From contig JBBINR010000063.1 of NCBI GenBank assembly GCA_037443785.1, forward strand, positions 1 to 13,447: a stretch of DNA of 13,447 bases. The letters are read 5' to 3'. The notes below the pieces were generated by a model. It made no database searches, was not told the DNA's origin, and worked only from the letters and a program-made list of their open reading frames with translations. The position numbers were made by a program, and so were the translations under genes. Shown here one piece after another: positions 6,151 to 13,447 of this stretch. Source of the stretch: JAQUOA01 sp037443785. GTDB taxonomy: Bacteria; Bacteroidota; Ignavibacteria; UBA10030; UBA8401. How positions within the stretch are numbered: the first letter of the stretch is position 1; every line of letters starts with the position of its first letter.

Positions 6151-6531
6151 ATGATCGACGGCATCGGTGTTGATATCATTGAGATCGAACGCATTCAGCA
6201 ATCTATTGATCAATACGGCGATGCATTCCTTGGCAAACTTTTTACACTCAATGAAATAAAATATTGTTCCGCCAAGCCGTTTCCTACGCAGCATTATGCC
6301 GCGAGATTTGCCGCAAAAGAAGCGTTAAGCAAAGCTGTTTCAACAGGGTGGAGCGGTGAGTTTGAGTGGAAGAATGTTGAAATCATTAATAGTCCCGCCG
6401 GCAAACCTGATTTTGTTTTTTACGGACACACTGCAAACGTGCTGAAAGGCCATGCAGTATTTTTATCGATGTCGCATTCCGATACTACCGTTATCGCATT
6501 TGTCGTCATCGAAAAGAAAATCAATTCATAG
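6151..6531 (+). CDS. acpS: Holo-[acyl-carrier-protein] synthase
   Basis: Transfers the 4'-phosphopantetheine group from coenzyme A to a serine of acyl carrier protein, activating it for fatty acid synthesis, with magnesium. At 126 residues it is the expected size. The N-terminal GVDIIEIERI (residues 6-15) carries metal ligand Asp8. RFAAKEALSKA (52-62) carries Glu57 and Lys61. SMSHSDTTVIAFVV near the C-terminus matches the family's closing strand. AGGAT just upstream, inside the end of the HAD gene, probably serves as ribosome binding site for the ATG at 6151. It is the last gene of the operon; the convergent phosphodiesterase gene ends 32 bases further on. Confidence 0.96.
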   Translation: MIDGIGVDIIEIERIQQSIDQYGDAFLGKLFTLNEIKYCSAKPFPTQHYAARFAAKEALSKAVSTGWSGEFEWKNVEIINSPAGKPDFVFYGHTANVLKGHAVFLSMSHSDTTVIAFVVIEKKINS

Positions 6532-6563
6532 ATCCGCACTATCTGTTTTCCATCCTCTTCAAT

Positions 6564-7328
6564 TTATTGCAGCAGCAGGTTTACTGTTTCGCGTACAAAC
6601 TTCGGATTGTTGCAAATAAGTCCGTCAACCTCAAGTTCAAGCATCCGCTCGATATCGCGTCCCGTTTGAATCCCGTACACGTACAATTCATAGCCGGCAT
6701 CGTGCGTATCAGCTACAACATCGTGATTGATCTGAATTTTACTGCAAACAAAGATATTGGCTTTCACATTTTTGATCAGCGTGGAAGGGGATTTTCTAAA
6801 ATGGGTGATGGGGTTATAAAGTACACCGGTCACAAGCGAATGATCGATCTCTTTTACTTCCTTCACCATTTTATGATTGAATGACGTGAAAATCGTATTG
6901 GAAAGGAATTTCCCTTTTCGGACTTCATTCACAACCAGCTCTACCGCCGACATTCCATTGGAGGGGGTGACATCGGGTTTGATTTCAATGTTTAATGAAA
7001 TATTCTTTTTTAAAATAGGGATTACTTCAGTCAACAAAGGGATTTTTTCTTTGTGAAATTTCGGCGAGAACCATGAACCATTGTCAATCGTGGCAAGTTC
7101 TGCTGCAGGTTTTGCGTTTACATTGCCGCGTCCGTTGGATGTTCGTTGCAATCGCCTGTCGTGAAATACGACGGGGATATTGTCCGATGAAAGCCGTACA
7201 TCCAATTCGATCATGTCGCATTTTGCGTCGATGGCTTTGTGGAATGCTGCCAGCGAATTTTCCGGTGCTTCATCGGAAAATCCGCGGTGGGCAATAATCA
7301 ACGGATATTTTCTTTTTTCTGCAGACAT
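6564..7328 (-). CDS. Glycerophosphodiester phosphodiesterase
   Basis: Hydrolyses glycerophosphodiesters (deacylated phospholipid headgroups) to glycerol 3-phosphate and an alcohol. A TIM-barrel GDPD enzyme of 254 residues, the normal size for the short cytoplasmic (UgpQ-like) type; no signal peptide is seen. Catalytic and metal residues are visible: HRG at 14-16 with His14, ENS at 23-25, ELDV at 41-44 with Glu41 and Asp43, and VVFHD with His56. NIEIKPD later supplies the third metal-binding Glu region, and the C-terminus has the DGLICNNP segment typical of the family. I chose the ATG at 7328; a TTG at 7337 would add three residues and is less likely. It lies 23 bases downstream of adk on the same strand, probably one transcript. 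Confidence 0.95.
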   Translation of the reverse strand: MSAEKRKYPLIIAHRGFSDEAPENSLAAFHKAIDAKCDMIELDVRLSSDNIPVVFHDRRLQRTSNGRGNVNAKPAAELATIDNGSWFSPKFHKEKIPLLTEVIPILKKNISLNIEIKPDVTPSNGMSAVELVVNEVRKGKFLSNTIFTSFNHKMVKEVKEIDHSLVTGVLYNPITHFRKSPSTLIKNVKANIFVCSKIQINHDVVADTHDAGYELYVYGIQTGRDIERMLELEVDGLICNNPKFVRETVNLLLQ

Positions 7329-7351
7329 GAAACACAATTCGATGAAAAAAA

Positions 7352-7990
7352 TTACATTGCTTGAAGAAGCTGCTTGGTGATATCTTCGATCTCACCAATG
7401 CCGTCGATGTTCGTCAATCCGTGATGCTTTTCGTAATATTCCTTTACCGGTTCAGTTTGATTGCGATAGACTTCCAAACGTTTTTTTACGGTTTCCGGTT
7501 TGTCGTCGTCGCGTTGATAAATAATCCCGCCGCATTTAAAGCATTTATCACCCGCTTTGAATTTATCGATGGTAAAGTTATAGATCTTGCCGCACTGTTT
7601 ACATACCGATCGATCAGTCAGCCGTGTGAAAATTATTTTTTCATCGACTTCGATATTGATTACTTTGTAATTGGTTATTTGAAGTTCGGAAAAAATTGTA
7701 TCCAACGCCTGAGCCTGGGCGACCGTTCTTGGAAATCCATCAAGGATGAATCCGTTTTTACATCGATCGGAACGCATCAATTCCTTTACCAATCCGATCA
7801 TGACATCGTCCGGAACAAGGTTTCCAAAATCCATGTATTGCTGTGCCTTGATACCAAGCGGCGTTCGTTCTTTAATGGCATCGCGGAGGATATCGCCGGT
7901 AGAAATATGGGGAATGTGGTAAATGTGAGATAAAATTTTTGCCTGTGTGCCTTTGCCGACCCCGGGGGCACCGAATAGAATAATTCGCAT
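7352..7990 (-). CDS. adk: Adenylate kinase, zinc-type LID
   Basis: Interconverts 2 ADP with ATP and AMP in the cytoplasm. It has 212 residues from the ATG at 7990. The P-loop GAPGVGKGT is at 7-15, the AMP-binding STGDILRDAI at 30-39, and DGFPRT at 84-89. The LID region is of the long form and contains four cysteines (Cys130, Cys133, Cys150, Cys153) in a CxxC-x16-CxxC arrangement, which in known enzymes binds zinc and stabilises the LID. A GTG at 8011 would add seven residues (MQKKHTT) ahead of the MRIILFG beginning; the ATG fits the family better. Neither has a clear ribosome binding site. The gene is not in the common secY-adk-map ribosomal context but is paired with a phosphodiesterase gene. 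Confidence 0.97.
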   Translation of the reverse strand: MRIILFGAPGVGKGTQAKILSHIYHIPHISTGDILRDAIKERTPLGIKAQQYMDFGNLVPDDVMIGLVKELMRSDRCKNGFILDGFPRTVAQAQALDTIFSELQITNYKVINIEVDEKIIFTRLTDRSVCKQCGKIYNFTIDKFKAGDKCFKCGGIIYQRDDDKPETVKKRLEVYRNQTEPVKEYYEKHHGLTNIDGIGEIEDITKQLLQAM

Positions 7991-8092
7991 TGTTGTATGT
8001 TTTTTTTGCACAAAGTCACCCGGACACTACTGATACAATAACTTCACCTATTTCTTCATTCACTAACTTGAATGGTACTGTGATTCAATACT

Positions 8093-8098
8093 ATTATA
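8093..8098 (-). promoter_or_regulatory. Possible -10 element upstream of adk
   Basis: Read on the minus strand this is TATAAT, about 100 bases upstream of the adk ATG, in the 179-base gap after rlmN. I find no convincing -35 element at the right distance, so this is a weak call. It fits the long gap, which suggests that adk has its own promoter rather than depending on rlmN. Confidence 0.25.
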
Positions 8099-8169
8099 AG
8101 TTGTTACTTTGTGAGCTTGGTGTATTAATAATCGTGAATAATAAATTTGAATAAATCTGTTTTTGTTCG

Positions 8170-9252
8170 TTATACCGCTGCACCTTCATTTTTTACTGCT
8201 AATTGTCCACACGCGGCATCGATATCAACGCCGGCACTGTGGCGAATAAATGTCGTAACGTCGAATGAACGAAGTCGCTGCCAGAATTTTTCCATCTGTT
8301 CTTTGGATGCGCCTCGTAATGTTGCGGAATATCCTTGAGGGTCCGTGAATTCGATGGAATGGAACGGGATTAAATTCACTCTGCATTCAAATCGGCGCGA
8401 CGCTTTGACAATGGCCTGAACATCGGCTTCAGAATCGTTCACCCCTTGAAAGAGAATATACTCCAGCATGACACTTTTTTTGGTTTTTCGATGATAATAT
8501 TCCAATGCTGACAATAACTCTTCGACATCAAATTTTTTCGTAAGCGGCATCAATTCTGTGCGGACGCTGTTCCGCAACGAATGGAGTGATAACGCAAGCT
8601 TTGGTTTACGGTCTTCATCGGCCATTTTTCTGATTTGATTTGCATACCCTGCCGTTGAAATCGTAATGCGTCTCGAACTCAGCCCGATGCCTTGTTGATC
8701 CGTGAGAATATCCACGGCGGTCATCACGTTGTCGTAATTCAACATCGGTTCGCCCATTCCCATAAAAACGATGTTGGTAATTGGCTTTTCACTTAATGAT
8801 TGCGCCGTGATAAATTGATTGAGAATTTCTCCGGCGGTAAGATTGCGTTGAAATCCCATGCTTGCGGTCGCACAAAATTTACAATCCAGCGGACAGCCAA
8901 CTTGCGTAGAAACACACAGGGTCATCCGTTCTTCAGCATCAATTGCGGTCGAACGAGGCGGGATCAACACCGTTTCGATCTTTTTCCCGTCCGAAAGCTC
9001 GTACAAAAACTTTACTGTTCCGTCAACATTAGATGTTTGTGACGTTACAACAGTGAATTGTTCGATCGTCGCCGATTGACGAAGCTTTTCCCGCAAGCCG
9101 ATGGAGAGATTTGTCATTTCATCAAACGAACGGACGCGATACTTATAAAGCCATTGGTAAATTTGTTCAGCTCTATATTTCGGTTCATCCAGCGTTGCGA
9201 CAAACTGGTGCAGTTCCTGAAGTGAAAGTCCGTTAAGATTTTTTTGTGACAT
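8170..9252 (-). CDS. rlmN: Dual-specificity RNA methyltransferase RlmN (radical SAM)
   Basis: Methylates C2 of adenosine 2503 in 23S rRNA and of A37 in some tRNAs, using S-adenosylmethionine and a [4Fe-4S] cluster. The 360-residue protein has the N-terminal helical RNA-binding domain (about 1-95), the radical-SAM motif CPLDCKFC (Cys120, Cys124, Cys127), and the MGMGEPMLNYD and RRITISTAG segments of the barrel. Cys113, in TLCVSTQVGC, and Cys348, in DIDAACGQL near the C-terminus, correspond in position to the two extra catalytic cysteines of the E. coli enzyme (Cys118 and Cys355). All five key cysteines are present, which distinguishes it from a degenerate paralogue. ATG start at 9252 without an evident ribosome binding site. 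It is divergent from uvrA. Confidence 0.97.
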   Translation of the reverse strand: MSQKNLNGLSLQELHQFVATLDEPKYRAEQIYQWLYKYRVRSFDEMTNLSIGLREKLRQSATIEQFTVVTSQTSNVDGTVKFLYELSDGKKIETVLIPPRSTAIDAEERMTLCVSTQVGCPLDCKFCATASMGFQRNLTAGEILNQFITAQSLSEKPITNIVFMGMGEPMLNYDNVMTAVDILTDQQGIGLSSRRITISTAGYANQIRKMADEDRKPKLALSLHSLRNSVRTELMPLTKKFDVEELLSALEYYHRKTKKSVMLEYILFQGVNDSEADVQAIVKASRRFECRVNLIPFHSIEFTDPQGYSATLRGASKEQMEKFWQRLRSFDVTTFIRHSAGVDIDAACGQLAVKNEGAAV

Positions 9253-9271
9253 CCGTATTGATAAAATATTG

Positions 9272-9304
9272 AGACCTGTGAAGCCTTTGTGACCTCACAG
9301 GTCT
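9272..9304. repeat. Perfect 10-bp inverted repeat between rlmN and uvrA
   Basis: AGACCTGTGA at 9272-9281 is exactly complementary to TCACAGGTCT at 9295-9304, with a 13-base spacer. It lies 20-52 bases upstream of the rlmN ATG and about 115 bases upstream of uvrA. As neither gene ends here it cannot be a normal terminator. It may be an operator, a leader hairpin for rlmN, or a dispersed intergenic palindrome. Confidence 0.75.
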
Positions 9305-9419
9305 TCTTTAAAATAGGCAAAATGTGAATGAATCTCCACACTAACTTTTGCCCGCGGTAAAATTGTTTCCCGATTGAATTTTTGATATTTTCTACCTGTT
9401 ATCTTCACAAGTAGAGTCT

Positions 9420-12254
9420 ATGGCGAAAATAAAATCTGTTTCACCCAAACCACCGCAGTTAAATTCTTCGAAATCACCGTTGATCATCAAAGGTGCACGT
9501 GTGCACAATCTGAAGAATATTTCCGTCGAAATTCCGCGGAATAAATTGGTGGTCATCACCGGCGTCAGCGGTTCTGGAAAGTCTTCGCTTGCCTTCGATA
9601 CAATTTATGCAGAGGGGCAGCGACGATACGTCGAATCGCTGTCGGCCTACGCACGGCAGTTTTTGGAGCGAATGGATAAACCGGATGTCGATGTCATTCA
9701 AGGAATGAGTCCGGCAATTGCGATCGAGCAGAAAACCAGCACAAGAAATCCCCGGTCCACCGTTGCAACAACGACGGAAATTTACGATTACCTCCGTTTG
9801 TTGTTTGCGCGTGTCGGTAAAACAATTTGCCCGAAATGCGGAAGAGAGATAAAAAAAGATTCTGTGCAAACCGTTGTCGATCGGCTGAATGAAGAATCTG
9901 AAGGGTCAAAATTTTATATCAGTTTCCCACTGCATGATCATGAAGGGAAAACCGTTGCCAACGAAATTGAGACATTGAAGAAGCGCGGGTTCTTCCGATT
10001 GATCGTCGATGGGAATCTGATTGATCTTAACGAACAAAAATTCACTTCAAAAACCAAAGCCAATATTCTCGTTCTTGTCGATCGGTATATTTTGCGGAAA
10101 GAAGAAAAGCAAAGTCAAAATCGTTTAGCCGATTCACTACAGACCGCATTTGTTGAAGGAGAAGGCCATGCGGCGGTTGTTCATCTTGAAAAGAAAGAAA
10201 CATTTCGGTTCAGCCAGCATTTTGAATGCACGATCGATCATATAAAATTTGAAGATCCTGAGCCGCATCTGTTTGCGTTCAATTCGCCGATTGGTGCATG
10301 CAAAAAATGCCAGGGCTTTGGGCGCTCCGTCGGCATCGATATGGATATTGTGGTTCCCGATCAAGAAAAAACATTGAAAGACGGTGCCGTGCATCCATGG
10401 ACGACTCCGAAGTTCCAGGAAAATCTTCGCGATCTTGCACGCATTGCGTACGATGCGGGTGTGCCGATGAATGTTCCGTTTAGAAAACTGACGCCTGAGC
10501 AATTGAACATTGTGATGAACGGATACGGAAAAACGTTTGACGGCATCAACGGCTTTTTTAAAATGGTGGAAAAGAAAGCGTACAAAATTCAATATAGAGT
10601 GCTGCTCAGCCGCTACCGTGGATACACACTCTGTGATGAATGCAGCGGAAGCCGTTTGAGGAAAGAAGCGTTGTATGTGAAGATTGGGGGAAAGCATATC
10701 GGTGAAATTGTTTCGATGAATGTCGAGCGGGCGGACGAATTTTTCCGGCAATTATCGCTTACCAATTTTGAATTGAGCATTGCGAAGCGCATTCTCGAAG
10801 AAATCAGGAAACGTCTTCGCTATCTCGTGGATGTCGGTGTTGGATATTTGACGCTTGACCGATTATCGAATTCGCTTTCCGGCGGCGAATCGCAGCGAAT
10901 CAATCTCGCAACATCTATCGGTTCATCGCTCGTCGGTTCAATTTATGTTCTTGACGAACCAAGTATCGGATTGCATCCGCTCGATAATGACCGGCTCATT
11001 ACTATTTTAAAACGACTTCGCGATGTCGGTAACACCGTGCTTGTCGTTGAACACGATGCCGACATGATGCGATCGGCGGATCGCATTATCGACATGGGGC
11101 CAAAAGCGGGTGAGCGGGGGGGCGAAATTATTTTCCAGGGAACGTACAGTGAAGCGGTCGGTTCAGAAAATTCACTCACGGGAAAATATCTTTCCCGAAA
11201 ATTATTCATCCCTGTTCCGTCTCAACGCCGAAAAATTTCCGCTACCGGGAAAAGGAAATCAATAAAGATTCTCAACGCGTACCAGCATAATCTCCAAAAT
11301 ATCGACGTAGAAATTCCTTTGTCGATGTTCGTGTGTGTGACGGGAGTGAGTGGTTCGGGGAAAAGCACGCTTGTCCATGATATCATCGGTGAAGGATTAA
11401 AAAAACGATTGAACGGACATGTGGGGCGATTAAGCGGCGTACACGATATTCAGGGCTGGGATTCCATTCAACATCTTGAACTCGTTGATCAATCACCAAT
11501 CGGCCGTTCACCTCGTTCTAATCCTGTAACGTATATCGGCGTGTTCGACGGCATTCGCGATTTGCTTTCGAAAACGGCGACAGCAAAAATCCACGGGTAC
11601 CAACCCGGGTTCTTTTCGTTCAATGTTCCTGGAGGGCGGTGCGAAGTGTGCGAAGGTGACGGATTGCAGCAAGTTGAGATGCAATTCATGGCGGATTTGT
11701 ATTTGACATGCGAATCGTGCAAAGGAAAGCGTTATAAAAAAGAGGCGCTGGAAGTCCGCTGGAACGGGAAAAATGTCGATGACATTCTCGGCTTGACCGT
11801 AGAAGACGCGATAGAGTTTTTTGGAAAATATGCTGACGGGAAAAAAGTGGCACAAAAACTTTCCGTGCTGTACGATGTTGGCTTGGGATATTTATGGCTC
11901 GGGCAGGCGGCAACGACACTTTCCGGCGGAGAGGCGCAGCGCGTGAAACTTGCGACACATCTTGTCGATCAGAAAGAAGGACCTACGCTGTTTATTTTTG
12001 ATGAACCGACAACCGGATTGCATTTTGACGATATCGCAAAACTTTTGAAATGTTTCGATGCCTTGTTGAACGCGGGGAATTCCGTTTTGGTGATTGAGCA
12101 CAATCTCGATGTCATTAAATGTGCCGATTATATCATTGATATGGGGCCGGGCGGTGGAGAAAACGGAGGAACAGTGGTTGCCACAGGGACTCCCGAAGAA
12201 TTGACGAAGAAACCGCAGTCATATACGGGAAGTTTCTTGAAAAAGATCCTGTAA
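9420..12254 (+). CDS. uvrA: UvrABC excinuclease subunit A
   Basis: DNA-damage sensor of nucleotide excision repair; it forms a dimer, loads UvrB at lesions and is an ABC-type ATPase. At 944 residues the length is normal (~940). First ATPase: Walker A GVSGSGKSS at 48-56, signature LSGGE at 486-490, then a Walker B VLDEPSIGLHP. Second ATPase: Walker A GVSGSGKST at 642-650, signature LSGGE at 834-838, then FDEPTTGLHF. Cysteine pairs are at 137/140, 294/297 and 405/408; the essential C-terminal zinc finger is Cys741, Cys744, Cys764 and Cys767. No domain appears missing. The first ~20 residues are a low-complexity basic leader. The gene begins a plus-strand stretch and is divergent from rlmN. uvrB and uvrC are not in the window. 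I see no LexA-type box I would defend upstream. Confidence 0.98.
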   Translation: MAKIKSVSPKPPQLNSSKSPLIIKGARVHNLKNISVEIPRNKLVVITGVSGSGKSSLAFDTIYAEGQRRYVESLSAYARQFLERMDKPDVDVIQGMSPAIAIEQKTSTRNPRSTVATTTEIYDYLRLLFARVGKTICPKCGREIKKDSVQTVVDRLNEESEGSKFYISFPLHDHEGKTVANEIETLKKRGFFRLIVDGNLIDLNEQKFTSKTKANILVLVDRYILRKEEKQSQNRLADSLQTAFVEGEGHAAVVHLEKKETFRFSQHFECTIDHIKFEDPEPHLFAFNSPIGACKKCQGFGRSVGIDMDIVVPDQEKTLKDGAVHPWTTPKFQENLRDLARIAYDAGVPMNVPFRKLTPEQLNIVMNGYGKTFDGINGFFKMVEKKAYKIQYRVLLSRYRGYTLCDECSGSRLRKEALYVKIGGKHIGEIVSMNVERADEFFRQLSLTNFELSIAKRILEEIRKRLRYLVDVGVGYLTLDRLSNSLSGGESQRINLATSIGSSLVGSIYVLDEPSIGLHPLDNDRLITILKRLRDVGNTVLVVEHDADMMRSADRIIDMGPKAGERGGEIIFQGTYSEAVGSENSLTGKYLSRKLFIPVPSQRRKISATGKRKSIKILNAYQHNLQNIDVEIPLSMFVCVTGVSGSGKSTLVHDIIGEGLKKRLNGHVGRLSGVHDIQGWDSIQHLELVDQSPIGRSPRSNPVTYIGVFDGIRDLLSKTATAKIHGYQPGFFSFNVPGGRCEVCEGDGLQQVEMQFMADLYLTCESCKGKRYKKEALEVRWNGKNVDDILGLTVEDAIEFFGKYADGKKVAQKLSVLYDVGLGYLWLGQAATTLSGGEAQRVKLATHLVDQKEGPTLFIFDEPTTGLHFDDIAKLLKCFDALLNAGNSVLVIEHNLDVIKCADYIIDMGPGGGENGGTVVATGTPEELTKKPQSYTGSFLKKIL

Positions 12255-12310
12255 GTTTATCGATTTTATCCTTTGTAAGGCTCTTCCATTTTTTCGTATA
12301 TTGAACGCTG

Positions 12311-12339
12311 TTGAAATAATCGTGATGATTTCATATTGA
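12311..12339 (+). promoter_or_regulatory. Possible sigma-70-like promoter for the nucleotide-sugar dehydrogenase
   Basis: TTGAAA (12311-12316) and TATTGA (12334-12339) are separated by 17 bases, just upstream of the ribosome binding site. The -10 element matches the consensus only in its first half, so the call is weak. Confidence 0.25.
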
Positions 12340-12343
12340 TCAA

Positions 12344-12348
12344 GAGGA
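12344..12348 (+). promoter_or_regulatory. Ribosome binding site for the 12353 gene
   Basis: A GAGGA core lies four bases before the GTG at 12353 and supports that start codon. Confidence 0.6.
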
Positions 12349-12352
12349 AATT

Positions 12353-13447
12353 GTGAAAAACGAATTACTTAAAAAAATTGAACAAAAAACATTTGTCGTC
12401 GGTGTTATCGGTCTTGGGTATGTCGGTTTGCCCCTTAATCTTTGTTTTGTTGAAAAAGGATTTAAATCTATCGGATTTGATATCGACAAAAACAAAGTGG
12501 ATGCACTGCTGCAAAAAAAATCTTATATCAAACATATCTCACCTGAACGTATCGCGAAGGCCATAGATTCCACATTGTTTCATGCGACAACTGATTTTTC
12601 AAAACTGAAAGAATGCGATGCGGTGTTGATCGCTGTTCCAACTCCGTTGAATAAAAATCGTGAACCGGAAATGGAATATATTGTTTCGACGTCGGAAGCA
12701 GTATATCCACATTTACGAAAAGGGCAATTGATTGTTCTCGAATCGACAACCTATCCGGGAACAACTGTTGAAGTCATGGTTCCCATTCTCGAAAAGAGCG
12801 GCCTCAACGTCGACAAAGATTTCTTCGTTGCATTTTCCCCGGAACGAGAAGATCCGAACAATCCAAGTTATACGACCGAAACCATTCCAAAGGTCGTCGG
12901 ATCGACATCCCCTGAAGGATTGGCCGTTGCCGATAAAGTCTATTCACAAATTGTTGTGCGCACGGTCCCTGTTTCGTCCACACAAGTTGCCGAAGCGACC
13001 AAACTCATGGAAAATATTTTCCGGTCGGTGAACATTGCTCTGGTGAACGAGTTGAAAGTAACATTCATGAAAATGGGCATCAATATTTGGGAAGTGATTG
13101 AAGCAGCAAAAACCAAACCGTTCGGATTTATGCCGTTCTATCCCGGTCCCGGTTTGGGCGGCCATTGTATTCCCATTGATCCGTTCTATCTTACGTGGAA
13201 AGCGCGGGAGTACGGCGTCTCAACAAAATTTATTGAACTCGCGGGCGAGATTAATACATCCATGCCCGATTTTGTCGTGCATCGTGTCATGGAAGTGTTG
13301 AATGAACACGGGAAACCATTAAAAGGGGCGAAAGTGCTTGTCCTTGGTTTAGCGTACAAAGCGAATGTTGATGATATGAGAGAATCACCGACGTTTCAAC
13401 TCTTCGAAAAATTGGAAGAGAAAGGGGCCATGATCAGTTATAACGAT
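12353..13447 (+). CDS. UDP-N-acetyl-D-glucosamine 6-dehydrogenase-like nucleotide-sugar dehydrogenase (3' end off window)
   Basis: Oxidises the C6 hydroxyl of a UDP-sugar to a carboxylate with two NAD per turnover, supplying uronic-type sugars for surface polysaccharide. The frame starts at a GTG with a GAGGA site and is open to the last base, giving 365 residues of an expected ~430. Seen are the N-terminal Rossmann GLGYVG at 20-25, the SYIKHI segment, ESTTYPGTT, AFSPEREDPNNP beginning at Ala160, Lys217 and Asn221 in TKLMENIF, and the catalytic Cys272 in GLGGHCIPIDP. The C-terminal UDP-binding domain has begun (KVLVLGLAYK, DDMRESP). The SPEREDP and SYIKHI features fit the WbpA/UDP-GlcNAc branch better than UDP-glucose dehydrogenases; that choice is inference. 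The next genes are probably polysaccharide synthesis genes. Confidence 0.93.
   Translation, partial: MKNELLKKIEQKTFVVGVIGLGYVGLPLNLCFVEKGFKSIGFDIDKNKVDALLQKKSYIKHISPERIAKAIDSTLFHATTDFSKLKECDAVLIAVPTPLNKNREPEMEYIVSTSEAVYPHLRKGQLIVLESTTYPGTTVEVMVPILEKSGLNVDKDFFVAFSPEREDPNNPSYTTETIPKVVGSTSPEGLAVADKVYSQIVVRTVPVSSTQVAEATKLMENIFRSVNIALVNELKVTFMKMGINIWEVIEAAKTKPFGFMPFYPGPGLGGHCIPIDPFYLTWKAREYGVSTKFIELAGEINTSMPDFVVHRVMEVLNEHGKPLKGAKVLVLGLAYKANVDDMRESPTFQLFEKLEEKGAMISYND

Noticed and set aside
7361..7933. 190-residue plus-strand frame opposite adk
   Set aside because: It is a codon-mirror shadow of the adenylate kinase gene, which has all family motifs.
9374..9404. Promoter TTGAAT/TTATCT for uvrA
   Set aside because: The spacer is 19 bases and both elements are weak; not reported as a feature.
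10137..10751. 204-residue minus-strand frame opposite uvrA
   Set aside because: Shadow of uvrA with no domain or start signals.

Overview
The window reads as ordinary chromosomal DNA of a free-living bacterium. It is moderately AT-rich and densely coded, with mostly housekeeping genes and no phage, transposase, CRISPR or RNA gene that I can see. The gene content and the REP-like intergenic repeats suggest the Bacteroidota/Chlorobiota/Ignavibacteria side of the tree. That placement is an impression from family resemblance and was not computed. Many genes lack a clear Shine-Dalgarno sequence, but a few have a strong one (small DUF2892-like gene, NamZ-like gene, nucleotide-sugar dehydrogenase).

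Layout from left to right. Positions 2-739 (+) hold the C-terminal part of a glutamate dehydrogenase. Four short to medium plus-strand genes follow: a two-helix membrane protein (765-995), a small exported or anchored protein preceded by a tetranucleotide repeat (1045-1299), a histidine-poor cupin (1328-1690) and peptide deformylase (1703-2248). A degraded repeat-rich gap leads into an exported NamZ/DUF1343-type muramidase (2369-3589). A second repeat block with two hairpins (about 3618-3718) separates it from a convergent minus-strand DUF2892-like membrane protein (3760-3984).

Positions 4128-6531 (+) form a very tight operon: a four-helix membrane protein, an unnamed conserved protein, aroQ (shikimate pathway), a HAD phosphatase and acpS (activation of acyl carrier protein). 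Three consecutive junctions are ATGA overlaps and the last gap is one base, so the genes are probably translationally coupled. Convergent to this operon is a minus-strand pair, adk (zinc-type adenylate kinase) followed by a glycerophosphodiester phosphodiesterase. Further upstream on the minus strand is rlmN, the radical-SAM methyltransferase of 23S rRNA and tRNA. Divergent from rlmN, across a 167-base gap holding a perfect 10-bp inverted repeat, is uvrA (9420-12254), the nucleotide-excision-repair damage sensor. The window ends inside a UDP-GlcNAc 6-dehydrogenase-like gene (12353 onward), which probably opens a surface-polysaccharide locus beyond the right edge.

I found no convincing new biological system. 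The most useful leads are the unnamed conserved protein locked between a membrane protein and aroQ/acpS, the short sequence repeat just upstream of the ribosome binding site of a small exported protein, the dispersed hairpin repeats, and the palindrome in the rlmN/uvrA divergent region.
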